DNA from: Bacteroidota bacterium
GTDB taxonomy: Bacteria > Bacteroidota > Ignavibacteria > OLB7
Assembly: GCA_018266795.1 (NCBI GenBank)
Contig: JAFDZV010000017.1
Span: 1 to 48,584, forward strand
Direction: 5' to 3'
DNA: 48,584 nucleotides
The notes below the pieces were generated by a model. The model was not told the DNA's origin. It saw nothing but the letters and a program-made list of their open reading frames with translations, and made no database searches. Position numbers and translations under genes: made by a program. Of this stretch, positions 16,377 to 24,974 are shown in pieces; position 1 is the stretch's first letter, and every line of letters begins with the position of its first letter.

Positions 16377-17548
16377 CAGAAGATGCTCCCCTGTGCGTTG
16401 AAGCTGAACTCCGCCAGAGCGCTTGCCCTGGGCACGCTTGCGGCAGCGGCGTTGGATGACGACACCGCATTCCCCTTCGCCGAGAAGCTCTGCGTGTACG
16501 TGGATCGCGTAAGCGTATGCGTCACCTTCGTGATCACGTAGTTGCCGCTGAACCGGCTGTCCGATATCTGCACCTCCACCAGCCGGTAGGGGGAAAGGAT
16601 TCCCTGATAGCATCCGGGCACCACGCTGCCGGAGGCATCGAGCGTATAGCCGGAGAGTGCCGCGGCGCCGCGCACCGCCTCCTGCGGATCAACCGTGTCC
16701 GTTGTTCCGGGGCGCAGCCTTCGCTTCGCGGTGTTCCCGGAGGAGCCGGAGGCGGGCTCGTCGCCAACCAGTTGCTGATCGCGGAAGCTCGCCGTGGCGG
16801 TCGTGATCTTTCGGTCCGCAATGCTGAGCGATGAGGTCTGCACGTCCGACGCGCGCTGCTGGTTGTTCCGTACCGTGAACTCCTTGATGTTCTGGTTGTC
16901 CCCCAGCAGGATCATCGGCGGCAGCCCATCCGTGCGTGTCGGGAACTCGCGGAACGCGCCGATGCTCTTCCCCGGCGTCCTCCCCGGCAGCACATATGCG
17001 TGCCAGTTGTGATGCCGCGCTGCCAGCGCCCGCAGCAACTGCATCTGCGTGCCGCGCTGCACCGCGAGCGCCGGAAGCGATCCGGGAGGCTCCGTCGTCT
17101 CGGCCGGAATATCCGGCGGGCTCCCGGAGAGCTGCTGCGTCTCGCCGAAGATCCGCCGCGCAATCGCGCTGTCGGTAAGCCCCTCGTACAGATTGATCGA
17201 CTCCTCGCGATGCAGATAGACGCTGTCGTCGCGGACAACCAGCGTCACGATGCTCTTCCCGGGCACGCCGCTGCGCGCGGTATCGTAGCCGATAATCGGC
17301 CCGTCGATCAACGGCGCGAACTGATTGTCGCCGATGCGCGCCTCGATGCGAACACGCGTGAACTCCTTCATCCACGCCTCATCCTCTCCGGCCCAGCGCC
17401 CGTCGTTGTCCACACAGACGGGGATCTGTACACGCGCCTCCCACATCAGATCAACCTCCTGCTCCACGGTCACATCCTCGATCCGGTCGAGCTGGTCCTG
17501 CGTCGCGGGATTGTTGTCGAAGAAGACGATGTACTCGATAACCGCCAT
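16376..17548 (-). CDS. gpD/gp27-like hub protein (N-terminal half of Afp8/VgrG)
   Basis: 390 residues. The opening MAVIEYIVFFDNNPATQDQL and residues 25-120 (DLMWEARVQIPVCVDNDGRW, VRIEARIGDNQFAPLIDGPIIGY, SIVTLVVRDDSVYLHR) fit the gpD/gp27 hub family. The conserved C-terminal block SRFSGNYVITKVTHTLTRSTYTQSF is typical of phage late control D proteins. A low-complexity Ser/Ala/Asn segment precedes the end. It should trimerise and adapt the sixfold tube to the threefold spike encoded next door. It starts three bases after the LysM/gp53-like gene. Confidence 0.88.
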   Translation of the reverse strand: MAVIEYIVFFDNNPATQDQLDRIEDVTVEQEVDLMWEARVQIPVCVDNDGRWAGEDEAWMKEFTRVRIEARIGDNQFAPLIDGPIIGYDTARSGVPGKSIVTLVVRDDSVYLHREESINLYEGLTDSAIARRIFGETQQLSGSPPDIPAETTEPPGSLPALAVQRGTQMQLLRALAARHHNWHAYVLPGRTPGKSIGAFREFPTRTDGLPPMILLGDNQNIKEFTVRNNQQRASDVQTSSLSIADRKITTATASFRDQQLVGDEPASGSSGNTAKRRLRPGTTDTVDPQEAVRGAAALSGYTLDASGSVVPGCYQGILSPYRLVEVQISDSRFSGNYVITKVTHTLTRSTYTQSFSAKGNAVSSSNAAAASVPRASALAEFSFNAQGSIF

Positions 17549-17551
17549 TGC

Positions 17552-17824
17552 CTAGGTCTCCGGCACGTTGATGGTGCGCGCAGTCTCGTTCAGAAGGTCG
17601 TTGGCCTCCAGCTCCGTGTTCGCGTCGGCGATGTGCCAGAACATCGCCGAGTCCTTGTAGCGATTCAGCGCGATGATGTCCAGCCGATCGTTCTCCTTCA
17701 CAACGAAGGGCGTGCCCGCGACGTACGGCAGGCGCCGCAGCGTAACGGCCTGTACAACGGTGCCGTCCGGGTTCTGAACCGTCACGGTCTTCTGCTTCGC
17801 GTATCTTGATGACTCCAGAAACAT
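17552..17824 (-). CDS. Small LysM/gp53-like baseplate protein
   Basis: 90 residues. Central motif PYVAGTPFVVKENDRLDIIALNRYKDSAMFWHIADAN is that of LysM-like tail proteins (gpX, or the C-terminal part of gp53), which bind at the baseplate rather than to peptidoglycan. The C-terminus ends EANDLLNETARTINVP, with the usual 'P after residues' register of tail X proteins. GGAGG five bases before the ATG supports the start. In Afp7 and Pvc7 a LysM domain is fused to the tube-initiator protein; here the two are separate neighbouring genes. Confidence 0.85.
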   Translation of the reverse strand: MFLESSRYAKQKTVTVQNPDGTVVQAVTLRRLPYVAGTPFVVKENDRLDIIALNRYKDSAMFWHIADANTELEANDLLNETARTINVPET

Positions 17825-17973
17825 TCGGGCCTCCGGCTCTGTCGGTGAATCGCGCTCCCCGGGAATCCGGGGCTTGCGCAGCTCTTCATTGCATCACGAT
17901 CCATGCACCTGCCCGGCACCTCTCCTCGCCAACCCTTTCCAAGCCCGCACATCGGCGATGCCGTGCGCGCCTG
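17825..17973. other. 149-base gap with a short hairpin
   Basis: The gap between the hub-type tube protein and the LysM-like gene contains one hairpin, ccccgg-gaat-ccgggg (17857-17872). No other feature is visible. The hairpin lies in the 5' region of the LysM-like gene message but has no T run. Confidence 0.4.
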
Positions 17974-18654
17974 CTAGAATGGGATGAGATCGATTGCCTG
18001 GCTCACCGTGTTGGCGAGATTCAGAATCGCCTGCCCCTCCTTCGCGATGTTGGAATAGTTCAGCGCGCCGCGCGCAACCTTGTCGTCCGAACAGTTGTCG
18101 ATCTCGTTCACCGCCAGGCCGATCGATACCTCGGCCTGCACCGGATTGAGAAGGAAGTCGTACTGCTGCTCAACGATGCTCATCGATTCGATCACCACCG
18201 GAAGCACGCGGAACGGTCCCCAGATGAAGAGGATGCGCGGATAGTTCTCGCGCGGTATCTGCTGCCGGGGCGGGGGCGTACTCCCTCCGCCGCCGATGCC
18301 GAGCGCGCTTCCGATCTTGTCGATCGCCTCTCCTATCAGCCCGCTCAGCTTGGACTGCGGGTGCACCATCTGCTCAAGCGCCGCCAGCTGCGGGCCAACG
18401 CCCATCGTACGCGCGAGGATGTTGTTGGAGTTCAGACCGTTGGATGCGTTGAACACGGCCTTGAAGTTGATCTTCTCGATCGGCTTGTCGCCGGCCTGCG
18501 TGGTTTCGCGCGCATTGGTTCCAACGTTGCGCGTCGGTATCTGCAACTGCCGCGTGAGCGTCTCGGGATTGAACTGAAAGATCACCACGTTCGGCAGCGG
18601 CCCGAGGAAGTCGCTTCCGTACTCGATCAACGCGCCCTTCAACAGATACGGCAT
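17974..18654 (-). CDS. CIS tube/hub-type protein (Afp7-like tube initiator, without LysM)
   Basis: 226 residues. The start (MPYLLKGALIEYGSDFLGPLPNVVIFQFNPETLTRQLQ) is the hallmark of the eCIS 'CIS tube protein' family, in which the FQFNPE motif is strongly conserved. Residues ~125-190 (YPRILFIWGPFRVLPVVIESMSI, DFLLNPVQAEVSIGL) complete the tube-like beta barrel. It is expected to be the baseplate-proximal tube ring on which the inner tube polymerises. A short Gly/Pro linker (GIGGGGSTPPPRQQIP) interrupts the fold. The gene starts 17 bases after the small conserved gene and is followed by the separately encoded LysM-like protein. Confidence 0.9.
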   Translation of the reverse strand: MPYLLKGALIEYGSDFLGPLPNVVIFQFNPETLTRQLQIPTRNVGTNARETTQAGDKPIEKINFKAVFNASNGLNSNNILARTMGVGPQLAALEQMVHPQSKLSGLIGEAIDKIGSALGIGGGGSTPPPRQQIPRENYPRILFIWGPFRVLPVVIESMSIVEQQYDFLLNPVQAEVSIGLAVNEIDNCSDDKVARGALNYSNIAKEGQAILNLANTVSQAIDLIPF

Positions 18655-18671
18655 CGGCTTCGCGCTCCCGG

Positions 18672-18944
18672 TTACTGATTGATCCTTCGTTCTATCTCGT
18701 CACCCAGGCGCTCCACGATCGCCCTGCGAAGCGCCGCAGCGGGCGCTCCCGGCGCAACCGCATGGCTCCCGGCGTCCAGCGAGTCGATCCGCGCGGAGCG
18801 CATGCGCTCTCCGCCGGCCCGCGCCGCGAGATGCCCTGCCAGCTCATCGCCAAGCCCCTCCATCGCCTCGCGCACGGTGGCGGGCGATACTCCCATCACG
18901 CGAATCTCCAGGCCCTCGATATGCACGCTGTTCTCACTCATCAT
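18672..18944 (-). CDS. Small conserved eCIS protein, unknown function
   Basis: 90 residues from the first of two adjacent ATGs (18944, 18941). It overlaps the 3' end of the ATPase gene by about 10 bases. The visible sequence VHIEGLEIRVMGVSPATVRE followed by helices (AMEGLGDELAGHL; AAALRRAIVERLGDEIERRINQ) suggests a short beta hairpin and two amphipathic helices. No cysteines, signal or membrane segment are seen. The function is not recognised. Tight coupling to the ATPase and tube-initiator genes suggests a baseplate or assembly partner. Confidence 0.7.
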   Translation of the reverse strand: MMSENSVHIEGLEIRVMGVSPATVREAMEGLGDELAGHLAARAGGERMRSARIDSLDAGSHAVAPGAPAAALRRAIVERLGDEIERRINQ

Positions 18945-21132
18945 CCAGTCTCCGAACGATCGGCACGTACGGCCCGAACTGTTCCAGGCTGATGGCGCGC
19001 CCCATCTTGTCGTACTCGCGGCGCAAGGCAATCACCACCTGCTCCATCGTCAACCGGCCGCGAACCGCACCGCTGCCGGCCTCCGGAGCCTCGAGCGGGG
19101 CGCCGAGCGTGGAACCGTCCGCGGATTGCAGGCAGGCATTGAACACGATGGAGCGGATGTTGCCGCCGGCTATCGCGAAGCGATCGCCGAGAAAGGCGAA
19201 GTCCAGCGCGGAGGCGTCCACATTCGGCGGGATCACCTGCTGCCAGATCCGCCGCCGCTCCGCCGCATCGGGGAGCGGGAAATCGATCACGTAGCGAAGC
19301 CGGCGAAGGAATGCATCGTCCAGATCCTTCTTCCTGTTGGTCGCCAGAATCGCCAGCCCCTTGAATCGCTCCATCCGTTCCAGCAGATAGCTCACCTCGA
19401 GATTTGCGTAGCGATCCTTGGAGTCCGATACGTCCGTGCGCTTGCCGAAGAGGGAGTCCGCCTCGTCGAAGAAGAGAATCATGTCCGCCGCGTCGGCGGC
19501 ATCGAACACCCGCTTCAGGTTCTTCTCCGTCTCGCCGATATACTTGTTCACCACCTGCGAGAGGTCGACGCGATACATCGGAAGCCCCAGCTCCGAGGCA
19601 AGCACCTCCGCCCCCATCGTCTTGCCGGTGCCGGGAGGTCCGGCGAAGAGAACGGAGATGCCGCTCTCCCCCCAGGCCTGCGCCGTTCCCCAGCTGTAGT
19701 GCACCTCGGTGAGCGCGCGCATTGCCTTCACATGTTCATCGAACTGCATGCGCTGCTTGTAGGGAAGCACTAGCTCCTGGCGGCTGAAGCGGGGCCGCAC
19801 GCGCGCCGCCAGTTCGCCGAGATCCAGATCCAGTTCCGCCCGGCATCCCTCCAGCATGTGCTCGTCGGTGAGCTGCCCGGGAATCCTGCGCAGGCCGTCG
19901 CAGATCCGATCGATCATCTCCCGTTCGTAACGGTAGCGGCGCGAACACTCGGCGATCGCCCGCTCCAGGCCGTCGGCACGGGTGCCCAGCGAACGCCTCC
20001 AGTGCGCCGCGCGATCGTGATAGGTGAACGCCGGCACCTCCACGATCGGCGTCAGCAACCGCTCCGGAAGGCCGGCCAGATCGCGGCGATCGCCCACGGC
20101 CAGGTAGAGCGTTGCGGGAATCGAGGCGTGAGGTATCGCAATGCGATGCGCGGCCTCCCCCGCTGCCGGCTCCTCGCTCTTCGCGAGATAGAGATGATGC
20201 CCGCGGAGCCAGCAGTACGTTGCGAGCGCGTCCAGATATCCCGGCTCCTGCGCCGCGTGCGCGGCGGACTCGTGCTCGATCACATCCGCATCCACGATGC
20301 GCGCGATGGCGCCCACAACGCCGCGATGATCGCTCCAGCGCGGGCCGATCACCGGAACGATCCGGAGCGCGCCGGCCTTCGCGGCCGTAAGGCGGGTTGC
20401 CACAACGCGTGCCGATTCGCCCGCCGTATCCCGGTTCACGCCGTTGAACGCCATGCGCCGCAGGCCGTGAGGAAGGGGGGAGTCGTGATACAGAAGCGCG
20501 CGCGCCACAATGGGAGGGATCGTCAGCGAACCATCCCAGTCAACAGCGCCGTTGCGCGCCGTCCCTTCATGGGACGGCCTCACGATGCCCGATCGAAACA
20601 GCGGATGAAACGGATCGGCGAGCGCCAGCAGATCGTTCGGTGAATCCCACAGCCGCTGCGCCAGCGCGAGAGACGGGGCCGTGCGCGAGGCATCGTTCAT
20701 GCAGGTCGCGATCACGCTGCCGATGCTTCCGTCCATCGCGGACGTGAGCGCGAGCGCCAGCACGAAGGCGGAAACATCGTCCAGACTCAGTTCGCCGAGC
20801 ACCCATCCGAACGATCCGCGCCGGTGCTCGGCCGCATGCTCGTACGGTTGTGCGATACGCTCGCTCAGATAGCGGGCGGCAGTGTCGTTGTCAAAGAACC
20901 CGCGCTTCTCCCGGGCGAAGCGGCTCATATCCAGCACATCCCCCGGACCGCTGGTGAACGGAGGTAGAACCGCGGCCGCATCGGCCGGCGTTATCCCCCG
21001 TTCGTGCCAGCACCATGCAACCTCGCGGCGCAGCCGAAGCGCAGCCTGGGCCATCCAGTAGTTCGCGGCCGGATCGTCGGCACGCAACCCCGGCGTCATC
21101 GTGACGAAGGCGGTATCGTCCTGTTCGGCCAT
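18934..21132 (-). CDS. AAA+ ATPase of the eCIS (Afp15/Pvc15-like)
   Basis: 732 residues. Walker A GPPGTGKT at 498-505, Walker B LFFDEADS at 553-560, sensor 1 ATNR at 597-600 and the arginine-finger region AFLRRLRYVIDFP near 607-619 define a FtsH/CDC48-type AAA+ module. The N-terminal ~480 residues are the helical and degenerate-ATPase region typical of eCIS ATPases. This protein is conserved in nearly all eCIS loci and is proposed to help assembly or cargo loading. Its ATG shares a base with the TGA of the tail-cap gene, matching the usual afp15-afp16 adjacency. Confidence 0.95.
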   Translation of the reverse strand: MAEQDDTAFVTMTPGLRADDPAANYWMAQAALRLRREVAWCWHERGITPADAAAVLPPFTSGPGDVLDMSRFAREKRGFFDNDTAARYLSERIAQPYEHAAEHRRGSFGWVLGELSLDDVSAFVLALALTSAMDGSIGSVIATCMNDASRTAPSLALAQRLWDSPNDLLALADPFHPLFRSGIVRPSHEGTARNGAVDWDGSLTIPPIVARALLYHDSPLPHGLRRMAFNGVNRDTAGESARVVATRLTAAKAGALRIVPVIGPRWSDHRGVVGAIARIVDADVIEHESAAHAAQEPGYLDALATYCWLRGHHLYLAKSEEPAAGEAAHRIAIPHASIPATLYLAVGDRRDLAGLPERLLTPIVEVPAFTYHDRAAHWRRSLGTRADGLERAIAECSRRYRYEREMIDRICDGLRRIPGQLTDEHMLEGCRAELDLDLGELAARVRPRFSRQELVLPYKQRMQFDEHVKAMRALTEVHYSWGTAQAWGESGISVLFAGPPGTGKTMGAEVLASELGLPMYRVDLSQVVNKYIGETEKNLKRVFDAADAADMILFFDEADSLFGKRTDVSDSKDRYANLEVSYLLERMERFKGLAILATNRKKDLDDAFLRRLRYVIDFPLPDAAERRRIWQQVIPPNVDASALDFAFLGDRFAIAGGNIRSIVFNACLQSADGSTLGAPLEAPEAGSGAVRGRLTMEQVVIALRREYDKMGRAISLEQFGPYVPIVRRLDDE

Positions 21133-22346
21133 CAGGTCACCAGATCCACAGTCAGGCTGTTCCTGGCCTGCGCACCGTTGACACGCACGAGCACCAGGTA
21201 GCTGCCGGACGGAACGGCGCCGGCGTGAGGTATCGTAAAGCGTCGCGCCGTCTGCGGTGGCGGCGGTCCCGGCGAGTCCGCCAGCGTGTCGTACATCCGG
21301 ACGGTATGGCCGTCGCGATAGAGCGCCACGTACGTTTCATCGTTGGCCGTTCCAAGCAGCAGCCCGCTCACCTCGATGGTCCCTTCGGCCGTCTCGATCG
21401 GCGGCGGAGGGTTGATCGTCTTGGAGATGATGTTCACGGCGGCAAGGCGCGGCACCAGTTCGCCGAGCAGCACGTTGCTTCGCTGCTCGCGTCCGGAGGG
21501 GAGCGTGCGCACAACCGTCATCGGATGCGTCCCGGCGGAGATCGTGGAGCCGTTTACCAGGTCCGGACGGATCACGCACTTCAACCAGCCCGGACTCTGC
21601 GCGGTAACCGGAAGGTCCACCGAACCGAGACGCACGCTCAGCCCGGACATGTCCAGATCGGTGCCGTTGATCGTGATCGTATCGCCAACCTCGAAGCTCG
21701 CCGGAACGATTTCGCTGATCGATGAGCCCAGCGACGGGATCACCGCGTTGTGAACGCCCGCCAACCCGATCACGTTCGGCGGCGCCTGCGTGTAGTCGAT
21801 GCCAACCAGCAGGCTGTACGAAGGCGGCGTGCCGAGCGCGATCATGACGGGCCGCACTTCGAATGCGATCGAGAGGCGATATCGTTCGTCGGTTCCCTGC
21901 ATCACCTTGGAGAGCAGATCGGCGGCGGCATCCACGAAGGTGATCTTCAGATCGTGCGGGTTGTCGATCAGCGCCTTGATGATCCCGGCCGGATCGGTGG
22001 GCCGCAACTGCAGGAAGCTGTTCTCCTGAAGCGCGCGGCATGCCTCGCCGAGAACCTCGTGCGCCTTCGCCGTGTCGCTCTCGCCATCGCTGTCGTATGC
22101 CGTGAGCATGTAGCGCGCAACGATCCAGAGCGGCGGCGGCTGGCCATCGTCCAGCGGCTCGTTCTTCAGGCCCGGATCGAACTGCGTCTCGTAGAGGAAT
22201 ACGTTCAGCCGCGGATTGCTCCCCATCGGCGATGTGGCCGCATCCGGCCTGCTCACCTGAACGTGCAGACCGGTAACCGACGCCAGTCGCTCAACGATCA
22301 GGCTCGATACTGCGCCGATGGCTTTTCCGCTGTCTGCAAGCGCCAT
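21132..22346 (-). CDS. Tail cap/terminator protein, DUF4255 (Afp16/Pvc16-like) with IPT/TIG domain
   Basis: 404 residues. The N-terminal ~195 residues match DUF4255 (Pvc16_N): IVERLASVTGLHVQVSRPD, NPRLNVFLYETQFDPGLKNEP, PPLWIVARYMLTAYDSDGES, AHEVLGEACRALQE. Residues ~205-290 form an IPT/TIG Ig-like domain (SSISEIVPASFEVGDTITIN, LSVRLGSVDLPV), and a further Ig-like domain ends the protein. Afp16 caps the tube and sets its final length; C-terminal Ig domains occur in several eCIS homologues. AGGAG nine bases upstream fixes the start. It is followed directly by the ATPase gene. Confidence 0.93.
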   Translation of the reverse strand: MALADSGKAIGAVSSLIVERLASVTGLHVQVSRPDAATSPMGSNPRLNVFLYETQFDPGLKNEPLDDGQPPPLWIVARYMLTAYDSDGESDTAKAHEVLGEACRALQENSFLQLRPTDPAGIIKALIDNPHDLKITFVDAAADLLSKVMQGTDERYRLSIAFEVRPVMIALGTPPSYSLLVGIDYTQAPPNVIGLAGVHNAVIPSLGSSISEIVPASFEVGDTITINGTDLDMSGLSVRLGSVDLPVTAQSPGWLKCVIRPDLVNGSTISAGTHPMTVVRTLPSGREQRSNVLLGELVPRLAAVNIISKTINPPPPIETAEGTIEVSGLLLGTANDETYVALYRDGHTVRMYDTLADSPGPPPPQTARRFTIPHAGAVPSGSYLVLVRVNGAQARNSLTVDLVT

Positions 22347-22362
22347 TCGATGACTTCTCCTA

Positions 22363-23481
22363 TCAGAGATAATACCTGCTCAGCCGCGACTCTTCGGTTC
22401 GCTTCGTCTCCCTCGCATGCCCACCGCCCCGCGAGGCCTGCATCTGCGCGGGCTGCACGGGAGCGGGCTCCTCGATCACGATGCGAATGCTTCCGATGGA
22501 GAGCGTGAAGTTCGGCGAGCTCGATTCGAGCGGCACCGTCTCCTGCGCCTCGCGGCCCGCCCGTTCATGCGCAATCGGCTCGCGCCTAGCGTCGTCGCGC
22601 CTAGCGTCGTCACGCCTAGCGTCGTCACGCCTAGCGTCGTCACGCCTCGCATCGCTCCGCCCCGCGTCGCCGCGTTCGCTCGCAAGCGAACGGACGGCAT
22701 CACGCACCGCCTCCTCACGCGGCGCACCGGCACGCATCCCCGCCGCACGCTCCGCATGCCCGGGGGCGATCTCGCGATACGCCTCCCGTTCCATCGGCTG
22801 CGGATCCGCCCCGGCATGTTGCTCCGCCGGCTCAGCGATCCAATCGATCACGTCGCGCAGCAACTGCCGCGTGCCGCTGTTCATCCGGGGAGAAGCGTCC
22901 GCACTCCCTGCCGGCGGATCGGCCCTCGGCCCGCCGGCCGGATCGCTCTCGATCATCCGCACAACCATCTCCTCGAGCGAGGCGGCATCGGCGGCCCCCA
23001 CCGGAGCGGGCCGGCTCGCCGACGCGCGATCTGCGGCTGCGTCCCTTGCTGGCAGCGGGCTGTAGCCGGCCGTCTCACCCTGCGAACCGTCAGGCATACT
23101 TCGTACGAAATCGATTGCCGTCGCTGAGGACTTCGGCTCCGGCCGATCGCGCAGCTCCGGCTGCGGGCTCTCGCCCCGCGCCGATGCGAAGGGGGCGGCA
23201 GAATCATGCGGCGGGTCAACCTCGATGCGCCGAACGCCCGGCTCCCCTCCCTGCCGGCGCGCTCCGTCGATACTCCCGCGCTCCGGGTTCGCATTCCGCA
23301 GGTCATCGGCGTGCAGGGCGTCGCCGCCAACCATCCGGGTTTCCTCCACCTCCAACGGCTGCGGGCCCGGCCGCTCCGGATGCGGCGGCGGCAGTTGCGG
23401 CATCGCATGGCTCCCCGCATGGGGCGCCCCGCCAAGCCGCAGCCCGCTTCGTTCCGCAAGCCGTGTGAAGTAGCCGCTCAT
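22363..23481 (-). CDS. Disordered Arg/Ala/Pro-rich eCIS protein; candidate tape measure or scaffold
   Basis: 372 residues from the ATG at 23481, which overlaps the preceding stop as ATGA. It opens SGYFTRLAERSGL, a common N-terminal helix in eCIS disordered proteins. The middle is rich in R, A, P, D and E and looks unstructured, apart from a helical patch near 225-255 (TRQLLRDVIDWIAEPAEQ). Residues ~300-325 are five DARRD repeats. The C-terminal NFTLSIGSIRIVIEEP strand resembles the 'IGRIEVRA'-type tag I associate with disordered proteins in related loci. No long tape measure is seen elsewhere, so this is the best candidate for a length or assembly factor. That role is inferred, not shown. Confidence 0.75.
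   Translation of the reverse strand: MSGYFTRLAERSGLRLGGAPHAGSHAMPQLPPPHPERPGPQPLEVEETRMVGGDALHADDLRNANPERGSIDGARRQGGEPGVRRIEVDPPHDSAAPFASARGESPQPELRDRPEPKSSATAIDFVRSMPDGSQGETAGYSPLPARDAAADRASASRPAPVGAADAASLEEMVVRMIESDPAGGPRADPPAGSADASPRMNSGTRQLLRDVIDWIAEPAEQHAGADPQPMEREAYREIAPGHAERAAGMRAGAPREEAVRDAVRSLASERGDAGRSDARRDDARRDDARRDDARRDDARREPIAHERAGREAQETVPLESSSPNFTLSIGSIRIVIEEPAPVQPAQMQASRGGGHARETKRTEESRLSRYYL
22582..22655 (-). repeat. 15-bp tandem repeat encoding DARRD units
   Basis: On the plus strand cgcctagcgtcgtca is repeated four to five times with few changes, giving successive DARRD pentapeptides in the disordered protein. Codon use is nearly identical across units, so the expansion looks recent. 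Confidence 0.88.
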
Positions 23482-24380
23482 CGATTCTCCTGCTCGATCA
23501 ATGCGAGGTAGTAGTCGCGCCGCCACTGCGGCACCGCGAAGATTTCCTGCTCGCTCCAGTGATAGTGCCGCGCGAGACGATGCACCGTTCCAAGCAGCCG
23601 CAACTGCGCCTGCCGCAGACGTCTGAAGGCGATCTCCTCCAGATCGATCTCGTGATCGTGCTCGCATCCGCAGTGAACGCAGCGCACGAAGGCGACGAAA
23701 TTCACCAGCGGATCGAAGCCGCTCATCGTCTCCTCGATCACGGCAAGCGCATCGATATCCATGCCGGCACCCGGCGTCTCGTCCAGGCCCGGCATCTCGC
23801 CGGGCTCCCGCGGCTCCTCCAGACGCACGAGCGTCCGGGCCATCCAGAGCATTGCCTCGCGCTCATCGGTGAAACGCCTGCTCATCCACTCCAGTTGATC
23901 GCGTCCGGTCGGCCGGCGCAGCGCATGCAGCCGGCCATCGATCGTCACCTCCACGCGCTCCCGCGCACCGGCCTCCGCCTCGATCCCGGCCAGTTCCTCC
24001 AGCGTCACATCCAACTCCAGCGCCTCGCCGCACGATGCCTCGGGACAACGGAGTTCCAGTTCGATGCAGCCTCCATCCCAGGCCACGGCGAGCGTCAGCA
24101 GCGCCAGTATCCGCCGCCCGACCGTCAGGTTCCAAAGGAACTCGCCCTCTGCCGCTCCCTCCGCACCACCCCGCAGACACCGTTCCAGCACGCGCGTGGT
24201 GACAACGGGCCGCAGAGCCGACCGCAGGTCCAGCCGCAGATCGGACTCGTACACACCGAACGGGCGCAGCCATCGTTCCATCGCCCGGCCATCGGCAACT
24301 CCCCCTCCATCGGCACATGGAAAGGGGACAAGCGGCTCATCGGGCTCCTGCTCGCGTTCTGCCATGGTCATGACCGGCAT
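23478..24380 (-). CDS. gp26-like baseplate assembly protein, probable
   Basis: 300 residues. Two Cys pairs (CPEASC near 130-135, CVHCGC near 232-237) may bind zinc. The rest is helical and acidic: FLWNLTVGRRILALLTLA, then DQLEWMSRRFTDEREAMLWMARTLV. The ending HYHWSEQEIFAVPQWRRDYYLALIE is the type of C-terminal motif found in phage tail assembly and T4 gp26-like proteins, and in eCIS genes located between tube and cap. No clear ribosome site precedes any of the ATGs at 24380, 24371 or 24365, so the start is uncertain. Expected role: a cytoplasmic assembly chaperone or hub component. The assignment is family-level only. Confidence 0.7.
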   Translation of the reverse strand: MPVMTMAEREQEPDEPLVPFPCADGGGVADGRAMERWLRPFGVYESDLRLDLRSALRPVVTTRVLERCLRGGAEGAAEGEFLWNLTVGRRILALLTLAVAWDGGCIELELRCPEASCGEALELDVTLEELAGIEAEAGARERVEVTIDGRLHALRRPTGRDQLEWMSRRFTDEREAMLWMARTLVRLEEPREPGEMPGLDETPGAGMDIDALAVIEETMSGFDPLVNFVAFVRCVHCGCEHDHEIDLEEIAFRRLRQAQLRLLGTVHRLARHYHWSEQEIFAVPQWRRDYYLALIEQENR

Positions 24381-24430
24381 GATCGACTGTGTTGACGAAC
24401 TGTTGAACGGTTACGGTTGCGGCCGGCCGG

Positions 24431-24937
24431 CTATCCGTTCGGATCCGGCTCCTTCGTATCGGTGTCGCGCTCCCATCCGTTGATCTCGATCTTGATCGAT
24501 TCGATCGCGACGGCGTTCGCGTTCGCGTTCAACTCCGGAACCGATGTGAACTCGCTTACCCAGCAATCGTGCAGGAAGTAGCGGAACGCCACCTGGTTCT
24601 TCTCGTTCATGATCTCCAGCGTGAGCTCCTTCTTGAAGTTGGCAAGATCCATTGCCGAGTCACCGGCCCACGAATGGATCTTGTTGGCCCACGCCTCGAA
24701 CTCCGCATCGTGCGTGATGCCGCGCTCCATGGTGATCGCATCGTACGATGTACGTCCCGGCGACTTGGAGTCGTGGCTGTTGTCCCCTCCGTCGCGATGC
24801 TTTACCACCTCCGTGGTGCGCTTCAACGCGCCAACCTTGCTGACGCCGAGCACGGTCTTGCCGTCCCAACTGACACGGAACTTGAAGTTCTTGTAGGGAT
24901 CGATCCGCTTCGCGTCCTTGGTGAAGCCTTTACCCAT
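24431..24937 (-). CDS. Contractile tail inner tube protein (Afp1/5-like, gp19 family)
   Basis: 168 residues. The N-terminus DPYKNFKFRVSWDGKTVLGVSKVGALKRTTEVVKHRDGGD is diagnostic of phage/eCIS tube proteins: the N-F-x-F-x-V strand, then TEVVKHRDGGD. ITMERGITHDAEFEAWANKIHSW and the final strand AIESIKIEINGWERD complete the two-sheet tube fold that stacks as hexameric rings. Only one tube gene is seen, whereas Afp has two. AGGGA seven bases upstream supports the start. It lies 37 bases after the sheath stop, the usual sheath-tube order. Confidence 0.95.
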   Translation of the reverse strand: MGKGFTKDAKRIDPYKNFKFRVSWDGKTVLGVSKVGALKRTTEVVKHRDGGDNSHDSKSPGRTSYDAITMERGITHDAEFEAWANKIHSWAGDSAMDLANFKKELTLEIMNEKNQVAFRYFLHDCWVSEFTSVPELNANANAVAIESIKIEINGWERDTDTKEPDPNG

Positions 24938-24974
24938 GATTGTTTCCCTCGATTATGATGCAGGAGCCGATCGA

